A stretch of DNA of 43,749 nucleotides from Paenibacillus sp. VTT E-133291 (lineage in GTDB: Bacteria > Bacillota > Bacilli > Paenibacillales > Paenibacillaceae). The DNA is taken from positions 1 to 43,749 of the forward strand of contig NZ_NFVA01000060.1 of NCBI RefSeq assembly GCF_002264395.1. Reading direction: 5' to 3'. The notes beneath the pieces are model-generated. The model did no database searches. It was not told the origin of the DNA and saw nothing but the letters and a program-made list of their open reading frames with translations. Within the stretch, counting starts at the first letter, position 1; every line of letters starts with the position of its first letter. A program made the position numbers and the translations under genes. Positions 14,833-24,158 of this stretch are shown in pieces.

Positions 14833-16518
14833 TTACATGCGGTCCGGTGCAGAAACACCGACAAGACGCAGGACATTAGCAATCGTGGTACGCGCAGCAC
14901 CAAGCAGTGCGAGACGTGCCACGGTTTGAGCGGCATCCTCAGTGATTACACGTTCAGCTTTGTAATAACTGTGGAACATCGCAGCCAGCTCATATACATA
15001 ACGGATGAGGCGATGTGGAGCATAACCTTCAGCGGCAACAGCAATTTCTGCTGGTAGCTCACCAATTTTGCGCAGCAGATCATATTCATGCACTGCTGTC
15101 AGCTTGGAGAAGTCAATCTCAGCGTAATCAGGAATGGAGATCCCTTGCTCCTCTGCCTGACGGAAGATGCTGCAGATACGCGCATGCGCATATTGAACGT
15201 AGAATACAGGGTTCTCATTAGAAGTAGAGATCGCCAAGTCCATATCGAAATCGAGATGGGAATCCATGCTACGCATGGTGAAGAAATAACGAATCGCATC
15301 GATTCCTACTTCCTCCATCAAATCTTCCATCGTGACCGCTTTGCCGGTACGTTTTGACATTTTAACCTTTTCACCATTCTGGAACAGGCTGACCATCTGA
15401 GCAATCAGAACCACCAGCTTCTCAGGATCATTGCCAAGTGCTGACATCGCCGCTTTCATCCGCGGAATATAGCCATGATGATCCGCACCCCAAATGTTAA
15501 TCATTTTATCGTAACCGCGGCCATACTTATCGCTGTGATAAGCAATGTCCGGTGTAAGGTAGGTGTATGTGCCATCGTTCTTAATCAGAACGCGGTCTTT
15601 ATCATCGCCATACTTAGTCGTTTGCAGCCAGGTTGCCCCATCCTGCTCATAAACTTCTCCACGATCACGAAGCTCGTCCAGTGAGCGCAACACTTCTCCG
15701 TTCTCGTACAGCGAAGTCTCACTGAACCAGATATCGAAGTTTACGCGGAATAGTCCCAGATCACGTTTAATTTTATCGAGCTCTTTATTCAGTCCATAAG
15801 TCCGGAAAAAAGCTGCGCGGTCACTTGGGCTCATTTCGAGTAGTGTATCACCCTTTTCAGCCACAAGCTCTTTAGCAAATCCCTTAATGTCCTCGCCATG
15901 GTAACCGTCTTCAGGCATTTCTGCTTCTTGACCCAGCTCCTGCAGGTAACGAGTTTCAATGGATTTGCACAGGTTGACCACTTGGTTACCGGCATCATTA
16001 ATATAATATTCCCGTGTCACCTGATAGCCTGCATAATCGAGTACGTTGCAAAGCGCATCGCCGACAGCAGCACCACGTGCATGTCCTAAATGAAGGCTGC
16101 CCGTTGGATTGGCGCTGACGAATTCCATTTCAACCTTCTGACCTTGACCGATGTTAATACGGCCATAATCATCGCCCTGCTCGGCAACAAGGCTGATAAT
16201 TGGGTACAAATAATTCTTGGACAACGTAAAGTTAATAAAGCCTGGTCCGGCAATCTCAGCTTTTTCAATAGAAGCGCTGCTAGTTTCCAAATGTTCTATA
16301 ATTGCCTCAGCAATCTGGCGCGGGTTACGTTTTGCGATTTTGGTCAGCTGCATAGCAGCGTTCGTAGCCAAATCACCGTGTGCCTTATCTCTTGGTACTT
16401 CCAGTACGATATCCGGAACCTCTTCCGGTGCAACAATTCCTGCATTCACAATTGCATCGGCAATGGCTTCTTTTACCCGTTCATTCACTAGCTCCAACGG
16501 ATTCTTTCTCTGTGTCAT
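14833..16518 (-). CDS. argS: Arginine--tRNA ligase
   Basis: Class I aminoacyl-tRNA synthetase of 561 residues. It shows the N-terminal Arg-tRNA synthetase additional domain, a HIGH-type motif in NPTGSLHLGHARGAAVGD, a KMSK motif in VKMSKRTGKAVTM, and the C-terminal DALR anticodon-binding domain. The ATG overlaps the stop codon of the preceding gene (ATGA), so the pair is translationally coupled. This ywiB-argS pair is also found in B. subtilis. No T-box leader is present, and there is no room for one directly before argS. Confidence 0.97.
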   Translation of the reverse strand: MTQRKNPLELVNERVKEAIADAIVNAGIVAPEEVPDIVLEVPRDKAHGDLATNAAMQLTKIAKRNPRQIAEAIIEHLETSSASIEKAEIAGPGFINFTLSKNYLYPIISLVAEQGDDYGRINIGQGQKVEMEFVSANPTGSLHLGHARGAAVGDALCNVLDYAGYQVTREYYINDAGNQVVNLCKSIETRYLQELGQEAEMPEDGYHGEDIKGFAKELVAEKGDTLLEMSPSDRAAFFRTYGLNKELDKIKRDLGLFRVNFDIWFSETSLYENGEVLRSLDELRDRGEVYEQDGATWLQTTKYGDDKDRVLIKNDGTYTYLTPDIAYHSDKYGRGYDKMINIWGADHHGYIPRMKAAMSALGNDPEKLVVLIAQMVSLFQNGEKVKMSKRTGKAVTMEDLMEEVGIDAIRYFFTMRSMDSHLDFDMDLAISTSNENPVFYVQYAHARICSIFRQAEEQGISIPDYAEIDFSKLTAVHEYDLLRKIGELPAEIAVAAEGYAPHRLIRYVYELAAMFHSYYKAERVITEDAAQTVARLALLGAARTTIANVLRLVGVSAPDRM

Positions 16519-16958
16519 AATTTCGGTTCCTCCTGTATATGCAAACTAATAGCAAACTTTCCTGACAATTCCTCGTATACGTACAAATCATATTCCCATG
16601 AAACCGTTAGGGAGCGCCCTTCGCGCACCACGTCCAGCTTGTTCGTTTCTGTTGAAAGATTAAACTGTGTATATGGCGAACGATAGAATCCCGGCAAACG
16701 CCGTCCGGATTGAAAGCTCTGTTCCGACTGTATCCCACCGTGGCGGATTAGTTTTAGCTGATTGCCTGCAATCTTTATGGTTGTACGAACAGAAATTTCC
16801 TCTCCTCGAGGGCCTTGCTCTAACTCTTCATATTGAATATATAGATGCGATCCTTTGGATACTACCTCTCCATTCGCTTTCATAACATTCCGCTGACCAT
16901 CTTGAAGGCTCACGAGCGTAATAGAGACATCATATTTGTTAGATTGTAGTTCGGGCAT
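16515..16958 (-). CDS. ywiB: DUF1934 family protein (YwiB)
   Basis: The 147-residue soluble protein is rich in beta-strands and contains a lipocalin-like succession of short strands (YDVSITLVSL, LYIQYEELEQG, LKLIRHGGIQ, LTVSWEYDLYVYEEL). It matches YwiB/DUF1934 by position before argS and by pattern; the function is unknown. GGAGG lies eight bases before the ATG at 16958, so the 13 upstream in-frame codons were left out. The stop overlaps the argS start by four bases. Confidence 0.85.
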   Translation of the reverse strand: MPELQSNKYDVSITLVSLQDGQRNVMKANGEVVSKGSHLYIQYEELEQGPRGEEISVRTTIKIAGNQLKLIRHGGIQSEQSFQSGRRLPGFYRSPYTQFNLSTETNKLDVVREGRSLTVSWEYDLYVYEELSGKFAISLHIQEEPKL

Positions 16959-17211
16959 CACACGTTCCTCCATTCTGCAAGCCTCTGCATTCTGCATAAG
17001 AAAAACGCCTGTCGTAAAACTTAAACATTTTTATATTCATTCAAAGGCCTATTCGCTTTCCCATTGTACACTATATCCAGTCCAAAGAAGCATTTCAATC
17101 TCAGAATCCATTAGATCTAGCTTAGCTCATAAAATTTTACCATATCAATGGATAAAAGCACACTTGGAACATGTAGTAAAACTGTACACAAGTGCAACCA
17201 ACTTCATAATC

Positions 17212-17241
17212 ACAAAAAAACGGTTCCCTTAGGAACCGTTT
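17212..17241 (-). terminator. Terminator after the propeller gene
   Basis: ACGGTTCC (17220-17227) pairs with GGAACCGT (17232-17239) and is followed on the minus strand by a run of seven T. It lies about 45 bases after the stop of the secreted propeller gene. Confidence 0.85.
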
Positions 17242-17283
17242 AGAAAACTAAAAGCTATGCTCACTACTTTTACTAAACACGGA

Positions 17284-18468
17284 TTACAAGGACAAAATTT
17301 TCAACGAAAATCTAAGTTGCCAAGAAGCGCCGCCATCTTTAGTTACATATAACGATGAATAATCGCGTTCGCGAACGGCTAGCCAGCCTTCTTTATTACT
17401 AGTGAACGAGATTACCCCTTCATACCCAGCAATCGCCGGAAGATTGGCCCACTGCTTGCCACCGTTATATGTGCGTCCTACCGCTACTTTCTCTGCTGCG
17501 TCGGAATAACCCACCAAGAAGGTTGTATTGTTCCCTATCAGCTCCATATTTCCCGGTCTGCCAGACGCAGGCCCTTTATTCACTACAGCTTTTCCACTAC
17601 CCGGAGCAGGCCCCCCGCCAGCAGTTTCCTGTGCGATCACTCTATTCCAGCTTTTCCCCTTATTCGTACTTGTATATAGGGAGTATGAGGTTTGACTCAT
17701 CCCTGAGCCGCCAAATAGAACCACATCAACTTGATCTCCCTTTGCAGTGATTTGCCCATACTCTGGATCGGGAAAGGCTACCTTTAAAGATTGACTCCAA
17801 GTTTTCCCGCCATCTGTGGTCTTCATTACCCGGTAGCCGGTTGCCGGCATAGTTACAACGGCCCAGCCCGTATTACGATCAATGAAATAAGCACCGCGTG
17901 TATTGGATGGGGTTGAAATCTTACTCCAGCTAAGTCCCCCGTCCTTGGTGTAATACGTTGATGCCCTGTTATACCCGAAACCAATCCTACTGTCGATAAA
18001 ATCGATTCTTTCAAAGCTAACTGGTTTATTCGAAAGTCTTTTCCATTCTGAGCCGCCATTAGAGGTGCTGATTAAATATCGGGCTTGACCGTCTTCTACA
18101 GAAGCAAGGGCAAAACCATGCACGTTATCGGGAAAATCAATCTGTTTAAAGCTCCATTGGCCTTCATAAATTTCTTGAAAATTGCAGCCTCCATTAGAAG
18201 TGCCAATCATAAATCCATTGCCTGCTGCCCGTCCGATATCTCCATTCAAAAACTGAACATCAGAAAAGGTAAGCGGTGTGGACACGTCTCCTGAGTGCTT
18301 GTTTTGCAGAGACTGTAGTAGCCCATGATCTCCAGTGCCGCAGGCCGCAGGCGTGACCGATGCCGCAGCATGTACAGAAGAAGCTGATGCACCCCACCCT
18401 GAAACCATTATTAGCGTCGCCGAAAGGGCGGTTATTGTCGTTCTGTGAATCTTTCTCGTCCAGTTCAT
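17284..18468 (-). CDS. Secreted BNR/YCF48-like beta-propeller protein
   Basis: The 394-residue product begins with a typical signal peptide (MNWTRKIHR, then a hydrophobic stretch to about residue 35, possible cleavage VHA-A). The rest contains repeated blades with Asp-box or BNR-like motifs: STSNGGSEWKRL, YTKDGGLSWSKI, KTTDGGKTWSQS, STNKGKSWNRV, RTYNGGKQWANL and VTKDGGASWQL, so at least six. Such propellers resemble the YCF48/sortilin VPS10 type; in bacteria many are surface proteins of unknown role. AGGAGGTG precedes the ATG at 18468, so 40 upstream in-frame codons were excluded. No enzyme residues were recognised. Confidence 0.75.
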   Translation of the reverse strand: MNWTRKIHRTTITALSATLIMVSGWGASASSVHAAASVTPAACGTGDHGLLQSLQNKHSGDVSTPLTFSDVQFLNGDIGRAAGNGFMIGTSNGGCNFQEIYEGQWSFKQIDFPDNVHGFALASVEDGQARYLISTSNGGSEWKRLSNKPVSFERIDFIDSRIGFGYNRASTYYTKDGGLSWSKISTPSNTRGAYFIDRNTGWAVVTMPATGYRVMKTTDGGKTWSQSLKVAFPDPEYGQITAKGDQVDVVLFGGSGMSQTSYSLYTSTNKGKSWNRVIAQETAGGGPAPGSGKAVVNKGPASGRPGNMELIGNNTTFLVGYSDAAEKVAVGRTYNGGKQWANLPAIAGYEGVISFTSNKEGWLAVRERDYSSLYVTKDGGASWQLRFSLKILSL

Positions 18469-18692
18469 AGTGACACCTCCTAATGTATATATACCCTTGC
18501 TTTCAATCTCTACTCTTTTATACCTCCTGAAGCACGCATGATCCACCATTGAATAGTCACAAAATGGAAACAGTTTGTCATCTCCCATTTAAATCTCCTC
18601 CGGCGATAGTCCCTTTAACAGATCACCTAGTTATACAATGAATATCCTTCCAGTTCCTTTCCCATAATACAAAGAGAAGGGAGTCTGGTACC

Positions 18693-20753
18693 ATGTCACG
18701 TGAATCAACGAGTCCACCCAAACGAAAAAGCCGCTTCCGCCGTTTATTCCGGCTGCTGGTAGCCATGATTATATTGTTTCTACTGACTACGGGAGCTCTG
18801 CTCGGTTACCTATATCAAAAAGATCTCCCCCCCATTGGTGACGATGTGCGCTCCAAGCTACTCGACTCCAGGGGCAATATTCTTGCCACCTTTACCTCAG
18901 ACGGACGTAGCCGTGAACCGGTCAAATTAAGTCAAATTTCTCCCCTGCTCATTGAAGCCACATTAGCTGTCGAGGACCGTAAGTTTTACGAGCATTCCGG
19001 ATTTGATATGAAGGGAATGGCTCGGGCCGTGCTCGTCAATCTGGAAGAGGGAAACCGAACGCAAGGGGCTAGCACGCTAACTCAGCAGCTCGCGAGAAAT
19101 CTTTATCTATCCCACGAAAAGACATGGACGCGCAAAGCTAAAGAAGCCTTGTATACGATGCAGCTCGAGATGAAATACAGCAAAGATGAAATCTTGAACA
19201 TGTATTTAAATAACATCTACTATGGTCATGGTGCCTATGGCATTGAAGCAGCCTCTCAAATGTATTTTGGTAAATCTGCAGTGGATTTAGACTTGGCTGA
19301 GAGTACCATGCTAGCTGGAATCCCAAAAGGACCAACCAATTATTCGCCTTACAATCATTTAGACAACGCTAAAAAACGCCAAAAAATTATTTTGACTGTC
19401 ATGACCAATTTAGGAGAAATCACACAAGAAGAAGCAGGAAAGGCTGTTCAGGAGAACTTGAACTTAAAACCACAAGGCCAGAAGGATACCACTGTGGTTG
19501 CACCTTATTTCAGAGATTATATCCGCAATCTGGCCACAGAATCTCTTCACATCAGCAGTGATGAGCTGGAACAAGGGGGGCTAAATGTGTACACTACCCT
19601 TGACCCTGACATGCAGCATGCCGCAGAACAAGCAGTCGACAAAGAGATGGATCAAAAGAGTGATCTGGAGACTGCTCTTGTTTCCATTGATCCTCGCACT
19701 GGTTACATTAAAGCTATGGTCGGCGGGAAAAATTATCGTACCAACCAATACAATCATGCTCTAGCCACCACACGTCAGCCTGGCTCATCCTTTAAGCCGA
19801 TCATGTATTTAGCAGCACTCTCTTCTAAAGAGATGACTGGTCTTTCCGTTTTCAAAAGCCAGCCAACGATGTTCCATTATGATAACAATCGCAAAACCTA
19901 CCAGCCTCGGAACTTCGGGGATAAGTATCTGGGCGAAATCAATATGCGACAAGCCATTGCAGCATCCGACAATATCTATGCTGTGAATACGATCATGAAG
20001 ATCGGCGCGGATAAGGTGAGCGAGATGGCAGCCAAGATGGGCATTGACAGTCCGCTTCAAAGCGTGCCGTCACTGGCACTCGGTACCTCACCGATCAGTC
20101 CGCTAGAAATGGCTGCGGCATTCGCTGTTATTGGAAACAGTGGTCAAAAAATGCCAACCACAGCCATTCTAAAAATAACGGATTCTAATGGAATGGTGCT
20201 GTATGAAGCACCACAGCCAAAGGGTGAAGCCATTGTAGAGCCTTCTGCCGCCTATGTATTGACCCGTTTAATGGAGGGGGTATTTGAGACAGGGGGGACA
20301 GGAAATCGCGTAGCTTCTATAATCAAACGTCCGGTAGCCGGCAAGACTGGAACTACGGATACAGACGGCTGGATGGTAGGCTTCACCCCCGAGCTATCCA
20401 CTGCAGTTTGGGTTGGATATGATAAGGGGCGCGATATCACAACTACCGACGGTCGACGGGCAGCTCCAATTTTCGCGGAGTTTACTGAAAAAGCGTTGGA
20501 AAATATCCCGCCTAAGATTTTTCCCATTCCAGATGGCGTAATCAGTGTATACATCAATCCGCAGTCCGGTAAGCTCGCTACAGCAGCCTGTCCCGAAAAA
20601 GAACTGGAGACTTTCATTAGCGGAACTGAGCCCACCGAATACTGTGATCAACACGGCAAAGGGCCCGCTGAAGATGATGTACAAAGCAAAGTAGATCCTG
20701 CTGAAGAAAGTCGTTCCCTATGGAACAATATTAAACGCTGGTGGTTGAATTAA
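18693..20753 (+). CDS. pbpG: Class A penicillin-binding protein (PbpG-like)
   Basis: A bifunctional peptidoglycan synthase of 686 residues: a basic N-terminus, one membrane anchor (about 20-42), a glycosyltransferase domain (about 55-235) with catalytic Glu94 in AVEDRKFYEH and the TQGASTLTQQLARN motif, then a transpeptidase domain with SSFK (Ser365-Lys368), SDN (425-427) and KTGT (551-554). All active-site motifs are intact. Size and the nearby ywhD suggest B. subtilis PbpG (YwhE), which is made in the forespore under sigmaF; the paralogue assignment is tentative. AGAAGGGAG precedes the ATG. It is monocistronic with its own terminator. Confidence 0.88.
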   Translation: MSRESTSPPKRKSRFRRLFRLLVAMIILFLLTTGALLGYLYQKDLPPIGDDVRSKLLDSRGNILATFTSDGRSREPVKLSQISPLLIEATLAVEDRKFYEHSGFDMKGMARAVLVNLEEGNRTQGASTLTQQLARNLYLSHEKTWTRKAKEALYTMQLEMKYSKDEILNMYLNNIYYGHGAYGIEAASQMYFGKSAVDLDLAESTMLAGIPKGPTNYSPYNHLDNAKKRQKIILTVMTNLGEITQEEAGKAVQENLNLKPQGQKDTTVVAPYFRDYIRNLATESLHISSDELEQGGLNVYTTLDPDMQHAAEQAVDKEMDQKSDLETALVSIDPRTGYIKAMVGGKNYRTNQYNHALATTRQPGSSFKPIMYLAALSSKEMTGLSVFKSQPTMFHYDNNRKTYQPRNFGDKYLGEINMRQAIAASDNIYAVNTIMKIGADKVSEMAAKMGIDSPLQSVPSLALGTSPISPLEMAAAFAVIGNSGQKMPTTAILKITDSNGMVLYEAPQPKGEAIVEPSAAYVLTRLMEGVFETGGTGNRVASIIKRPVAGKTGTTDTDGWMVGFTPELSTAVWVGYDKGRDITTTDGRRAAPIFAEFTEKALENIPPKIFPIPDGVISVYINPQSGKLATAACPEKELETFISGTEPTEYCDQHGKGPAEDDVQSKVDPAEESRSLWNNIKRWWLN

Positions 20754-20787
20754 CCTCTTCATTCATTGAAGAGGTTTTTCTTTTTTA
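20753..20787 (+). terminator. Terminator after the penicillin-binding protein gene
   Basis: ACCTCTTCA (20753-20761) pairs with TGAAGAGGT (20767-20775) and is followed by TTTTCTTTTTT. It starts at the stop codon of the gene. Confidence 0.9.
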
Positions 20788-20901
20788 TTACTTATTTATT
20801 GTAGAATCCATAGGATGGCCAAACTCGATTTTCACTTCTCCCGCAAAGGATGTAACCGCTTCATTAATTATATTCACCCCATTCTCTTAACTCACAATTA
20901 C

Positions 20902-20910
20902 TGCTATAAT
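20902..20910 (+). promoter_or_regulatory. Extended -10 promoter of the AbrB-type regulator
   Basis: TGC-TATAAT is a full extended -10 element about 45 bases before the gene; the -35 region (TTCTCT at 17 bases) is poor, as is common with extended -10 promoters. Confidence 0.45.
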
Positions 20911-20955
20911 AGTTAGTAGCAACCAAAATATAAAGATGTAAATGAGGGACATGGG

Positions 20956-21429
20956 ATGAAGGATACAGGCATGATCCGGAGTTTAGACAGTCTTGGGAGA
21001 ATTGTGGTTCCCGCAGAAATCCGTATGACTCGTAATATCGACATTGGTGATCCTATCGAATTTTTTATACTAAACGATAACACCATCATACTCAGGAAGT
21101 ACACCTCGACAGAATGTACGTTTTGCAGAAGCCACGACCATGTCACCTACTATAAAGAGCAATTTATTTGCAGTAGCTGTCTAAAAGAAATTGCCGACCC
21201 TGAACGCATGTCTCAAGTGCCTGAGACACGCCAAGATTTTGCAAGCGAAGTGTCAGAGCACAGCAGCACGATCCGGAAGACGAAGACAGAGGATATGTGC
21301 CAACGCCTGGAGCGGGCCATAGAAGAACATCCATATGCCAATCAGAAAGAGCTTGCTGAAATTCTTGGGATCAGTCAAGCCAGAGTAAGTCAACTCAAAC
21401 GCAAACTTAGTACGGCAGGCAAATCGTAA
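20956..21429 (+). CDS. AbrB/SpoVT-type DNA-binding protein with zinc-site and C-terminal helix-turn-helix
   Basis: Residues 5-48 (TGMIRSLDSLGRIVVPAEIR) are an AbrB/SpoVT swapped-hairpin DNA-binding domain close to B. subtilis AbrB and Abh. After it come two cysteine pairs, C54-C57 (CTFC) and C72-C75 (CSSC), which look like a zinc ribbon. A linker then leads to a C-terminal helix-turn-helix (about 128-150, NQKELAEILGISQARVSQL). Standard AbrB is about 95 residues and lacks the last part; here the protein is 157. It probably regulates transition-state or sporulation genes, but the targets are unknown. The ribosome site is GAGGGAC. Confidence 0.82.
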   Translation: MKDTGMIRSLDSLGRIVVPAEIRMTRNIDIGDPIEFFILNDNTIILRKYTSTECTFCRSHDHVTYYKEQFICSSCLKEIADPERMSQVPETRQDFASEVSEHSSTIRKTKTEDMCQRLERAIEEHPYANQKELAEILGISQARVSQLKRKLSTAGKS

Positions 21430-21451
21430 ACTAATTCATTGTGTTCAATTC

Positions 21452-21497
21452 AAAAAAGCTTCGACTCTCCTATTTCAGGATGTCGAAGCCTTTTTTC
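21452..21497. terminator. Bidirectional terminator between the AbrB-type gene and ywhD
   Basis: GCTTCGAC (21458-21465) pairs with GTCGAAGC (21482-21489), with further TCCT/AGGA pairing inside. T-runs of six flank it on both strands, serving the two convergent genes. Confidence 0.85.
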
Positions 21498-21530
21498 TGT
21501 ATCAGGTAACCTTGACCGGGTAATTCGTTC

Positions 21531-22037
21531 CTACTCAGTCAGTGCAGCCTTAAGCTCATCAGAGGACGCAGTCCACCATGTCTCATTATGAGAGATCAAG
21601 AGGGATTTTAGGGCGTTTTTTTCAACTGCGCCAAGTCCTCCCACATCGATTTTGCGTTTTAGAGCAGCATCCAACTTATTGACATGCTCGGCGAGAATTT
21701 TCCAACCGCGACGCGCTTCCGTATCGATCCACATTTCGCAGGCCGTTATTCCACCATAAAATTGACTATCCTGTGTACGATCCACGGCTACCCATACCAC
21801 CCAAACCTGTCTACCATTAGGTACATCTTCACGGTTCATGGAGAATTTAATTCCCTTTTCAACCTTACTCTTGGCATGCATGGCACCAATATCAATGACT
21901 GCTTCACCGCCATCAATAATGACAGGTGATACGTTATTGAGCTCTATAGAGCCTGCTCCAAAGCCTTTATGTTTACTTTTGGCATTCACAATATTTAAGG
22001 CAATCTGTTTCTTGCCCTCCGGTTGTATGTTGTCCAC
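21531..22037 (-). CDS. ywhD: YwhD family protein
   Basis: The 168-residue soluble protein matches the YwhD family in its opening region (IVNAKSKHKGFGAGSIELNNVSPVI) and in the VWVAVDRTQDSQFYGG and CEMWID segments; the function is unknown. The start is GTG with GAGGAAGGG nine bases upstream. In B. subtilis ywhD lies near pbpG (ywhE), as here. It is monocistronic, diverging from the M1 peptidase gene. Confidence 0.82.
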   Translation of the reverse strand: MDNIQPEGKKQIALNIVNAKSKHKGFGAGSIELNNVSPVIIDGGEAVIDIGAMHAKSKVEKGIKFSMNREDVPNGRQVWVVWVAVDRTQDSQFYGGITACEMWIDTEARRGWKILAEHVNKLDAALKRKIDVGGLGAVEKNALKSLLISHNETWWTASSDELKAALTE

Positions 22038-22140
22038 GAGTGCACACCCTTCCTCTTACGAATAATTTAATTTTAGCTAATAATGCGGCGATTGCAAACA
22101 TATACATCCCGTAGATGCTTGTCACGGGAGGAATCACACT

Positions 22141-24147
22141 ATGAAGTCACTGTCATTAAGGTACATCATCATCTTTGCGACCCTGGCCACCCTCGTGCTT
22201 TTAGGAGGCATATGGGTCAATTCGGGGGATAACTCTACATCTTCTGTTACTAGCTTTGTTTCAAAAGAGGCCAAGTCCTCAAGCGGCACAGCTCCTGCAG
22301 CTGCACCACAGCAGACACTGCCTGATAGCGCCCCCGTTCCAGCAGAAGAGGCATTAAGTCAACGAGTTGTCGAGTATCACATCGATGTTCAGCTTGTTCC
22401 TGATACAGAAACCTTAATTGCTTCTGAGACGGTAACCTGGACACACCCCGGTGTAAAACCGGTAAGTGATCTATATTTTCATATGTATCCTAATGCTTTT
22501 TCTTCACCAGATACTACCTTTATGAAGGAGTCCGGAGGAACGCTCCGAAGTGACACCATGCCAGAGAACGGCTTCGGAAATATGACTTTAACCGATTTGC
22601 GCACAACAGAAGGAACTTCTCTAATGCAAAGAGTGCAATTTGTACAGCCCGATGATGGTAACGTCAACGATAAGACACTCCTAAAGGTACATCTCCCACA
22701 GCCGGTTAATGGTGGAGAAAGTGTCACGCTTAAACTCCGGTACGAGGTCCAGCTCCCCAAAATATTTGCCCGTATGGGCGCATCAGGCAATTTCGTGATG
22801 GCTGGGCAATGGTTCCCTAAACTTAGTGTATACGAGCCTATGGGCACACGTGGGGTTAAGGAGGAAGGCTGGGATTTGCATCAGTATCACGGCACCTCTG
22901 AGTTTTACAGCGATTTTGGCATCTTTAATGTAACGATTGCGGTTCCTTCCGACTACACGGTAGCTGCGACCGGATTTCCTGTGAAGAGTGCCAAGCTAAA
23001 GCAAGATCAAAAAATATATCAGTTCTACGCTGACGATGTCCATGACTTTGCTTGGGCGGCATCTCCTGATTTTACAGTAGCCGAAGAAGCCTTCTCTACG
23101 CCAGAAGTGCCTGGTGTACGGATTAAGGTGTATCTCGATCCATTACACAAAGACTTAAAGGAACGATACCTTCAGGCCGCTAAGGCTGCTCTGACCTACT
23201 TCAGCAAATGGTATGGTCCTTATCCCTACTCGACGCTATCTATTGTCGTTCCGCCTAAGGAGGGCAATGGAGCTGGAGGAATGGAGTATCCAACACTCGT
23301 TACAGCGTTTGGAGCGACAGACTCTTCTCCTGACACCTCACTTGAAAGAACCGTCGTTCATGAGATTGGCCATCAATACTTCTACGGTATGGTGGCCAGC
23401 AATGAATTCGAGGAGGCTTGGTTAGACGAAAGCTTTACTTCTTATGCTGAAGACAGACTCATGGAGCAAGAATATGGCATCAAAACGAATCTCCCTCTTC
23501 AGTCCAGCCTGGTGACCAAATCAGAGCCGCTAAATTTAGAGACATGGAAATACGCCGGGGCAGAATCCTATAGCCGGAATGTGTATATTCGCGGAAAGCT
23601 AGTACTCAAGGATATTGAACGCCAAGTAGGCACTAAAGCAATGAACAGCATCATGTCCACTTACGCACGTAAATTCCGTTTCCAGCACCCCACTACATCT
23701 GATTTTCAAAAAGTCGTTGAGAAGATAACCAAAAAATCATGGCAGCCTTATTTCGAAGATTATATTTATGGTGGTGGTGCTCCTGATTTCTCAGTAGATA
23801 CGATTACGATTAAAAAGAATGGCAACAGCGATGCTCAGAGCTATGAATCCATAGTAAAGATTACAAACAAAGGGAGCCATTATGTTGACGTTCCCATTAA
23901 ATTCACATTCGACGATGGCTCTGCGACAGAGCGGGTCTGGAGCGGTGAAGGGGCAGAGACTACATTCCAATTGTTAAGCGATAAGCTTCTCCTCTCTGCT
24001 GAGGTTGATCCTGAGCATACCGTTCTTTTAGAAAGCAAACATCTGAACAACTTCAGACTGGCGGAAATAGAGCCCAAAACACTCTCCCGCTGGACATTAA
24101 GTGTAACTAAACTAGTTGAAACCGTGCTCGGAACTCTTGTCTGGTGA
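22141..24147 (+). CDS. Membrane-anchored M1 family metallopeptidase
   Basis: The 668-residue protein has one N-terminal membrane segment (about 7-26) without a lipobox, a Ser/Ala/Pro linker, a beta-rich N-terminal aminopeptidase domain, then the catalytic region: GGMEYPT (379-385, exopeptidase motif variant) and HEIGH (407-411) with Glu430 as third zinc ligand, the M1 arrangement. A C-terminal beta domain follows. It should act outside the membrane on peptides or a substrate protein. GGGAGGA precedes the ATG. It is followed at once by a polytopic membrane protein gene, with which it forms an operon. Confidence 0.88.
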   Translation: MKSLSLRYIIIFATLATLVLLGGIWVNSGDNSTSSVTSFVSKEAKSSSGTAPAAAPQQTLPDSAPVPAEEALSQRVVEYHIDVQLVPDTETLIASETVTWTHPGVKPVSDLYFHMYPNAFSSPDTTFMKESGGTLRSDTMPENGFGNMTLTDLRTTEGTSLMQRVQFVQPDDGNVNDKTLLKVHLPQPVNGGESVTLKLRYEVQLPKIFARMGASGNFVMAGQWFPKLSVYEPMGTRGVKEEGWDLHQYHGTSEFYSDFGIFNVTIAVPSDYTVAATGFPVKSAKLKQDQKIYQFYADDVHDFAWAASPDFTVAEEAFSTPEVPGVRIKVYLDPLHKDLKERYLQAAKAALTYFSKWYGPYPYSTLSIVVPPKEGNGAGGMEYPTLVTAFGATDSSPDTSLERTVVHEIGHQYFYGMVASNEFEEAWLDESFTSYAEDRLMEQEYGIKTNLPLQSSLVTKSEPLNLETWKYAGAESYSRNVYIRGKLVLKDIERQVGTKAMNSIMSTYARKFRFQHPTTSDFQKVVEKITKKSWQPYFEDYIYGGGAPDFSVDTITIKKNGNSDAQSYESIVKITNKGSHYVDVPIKFTFDDGSATERVWSGEGAETTFQLLSDKLLLSAEVDPEHTVLLESKHLNNFRLAEIEPKTLSRWTLSVTKLVETVLGTLVW

Positions 24148-24158
24148 GGTGAATGATT

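Noticed and set aside
16519..17211. T-box leader for argS
   Set aside because: argS overlaps ywiB, and no specifier or AGGGTGGNACCGCG sequence was found upstream of the pair.
18469..18588. N-terminal extension of the propeller protein
   Set aside because: The ATG at 18468 has a strong AGGAGGTG and starts a clean signal peptide; the extension would bury the signal peptide.
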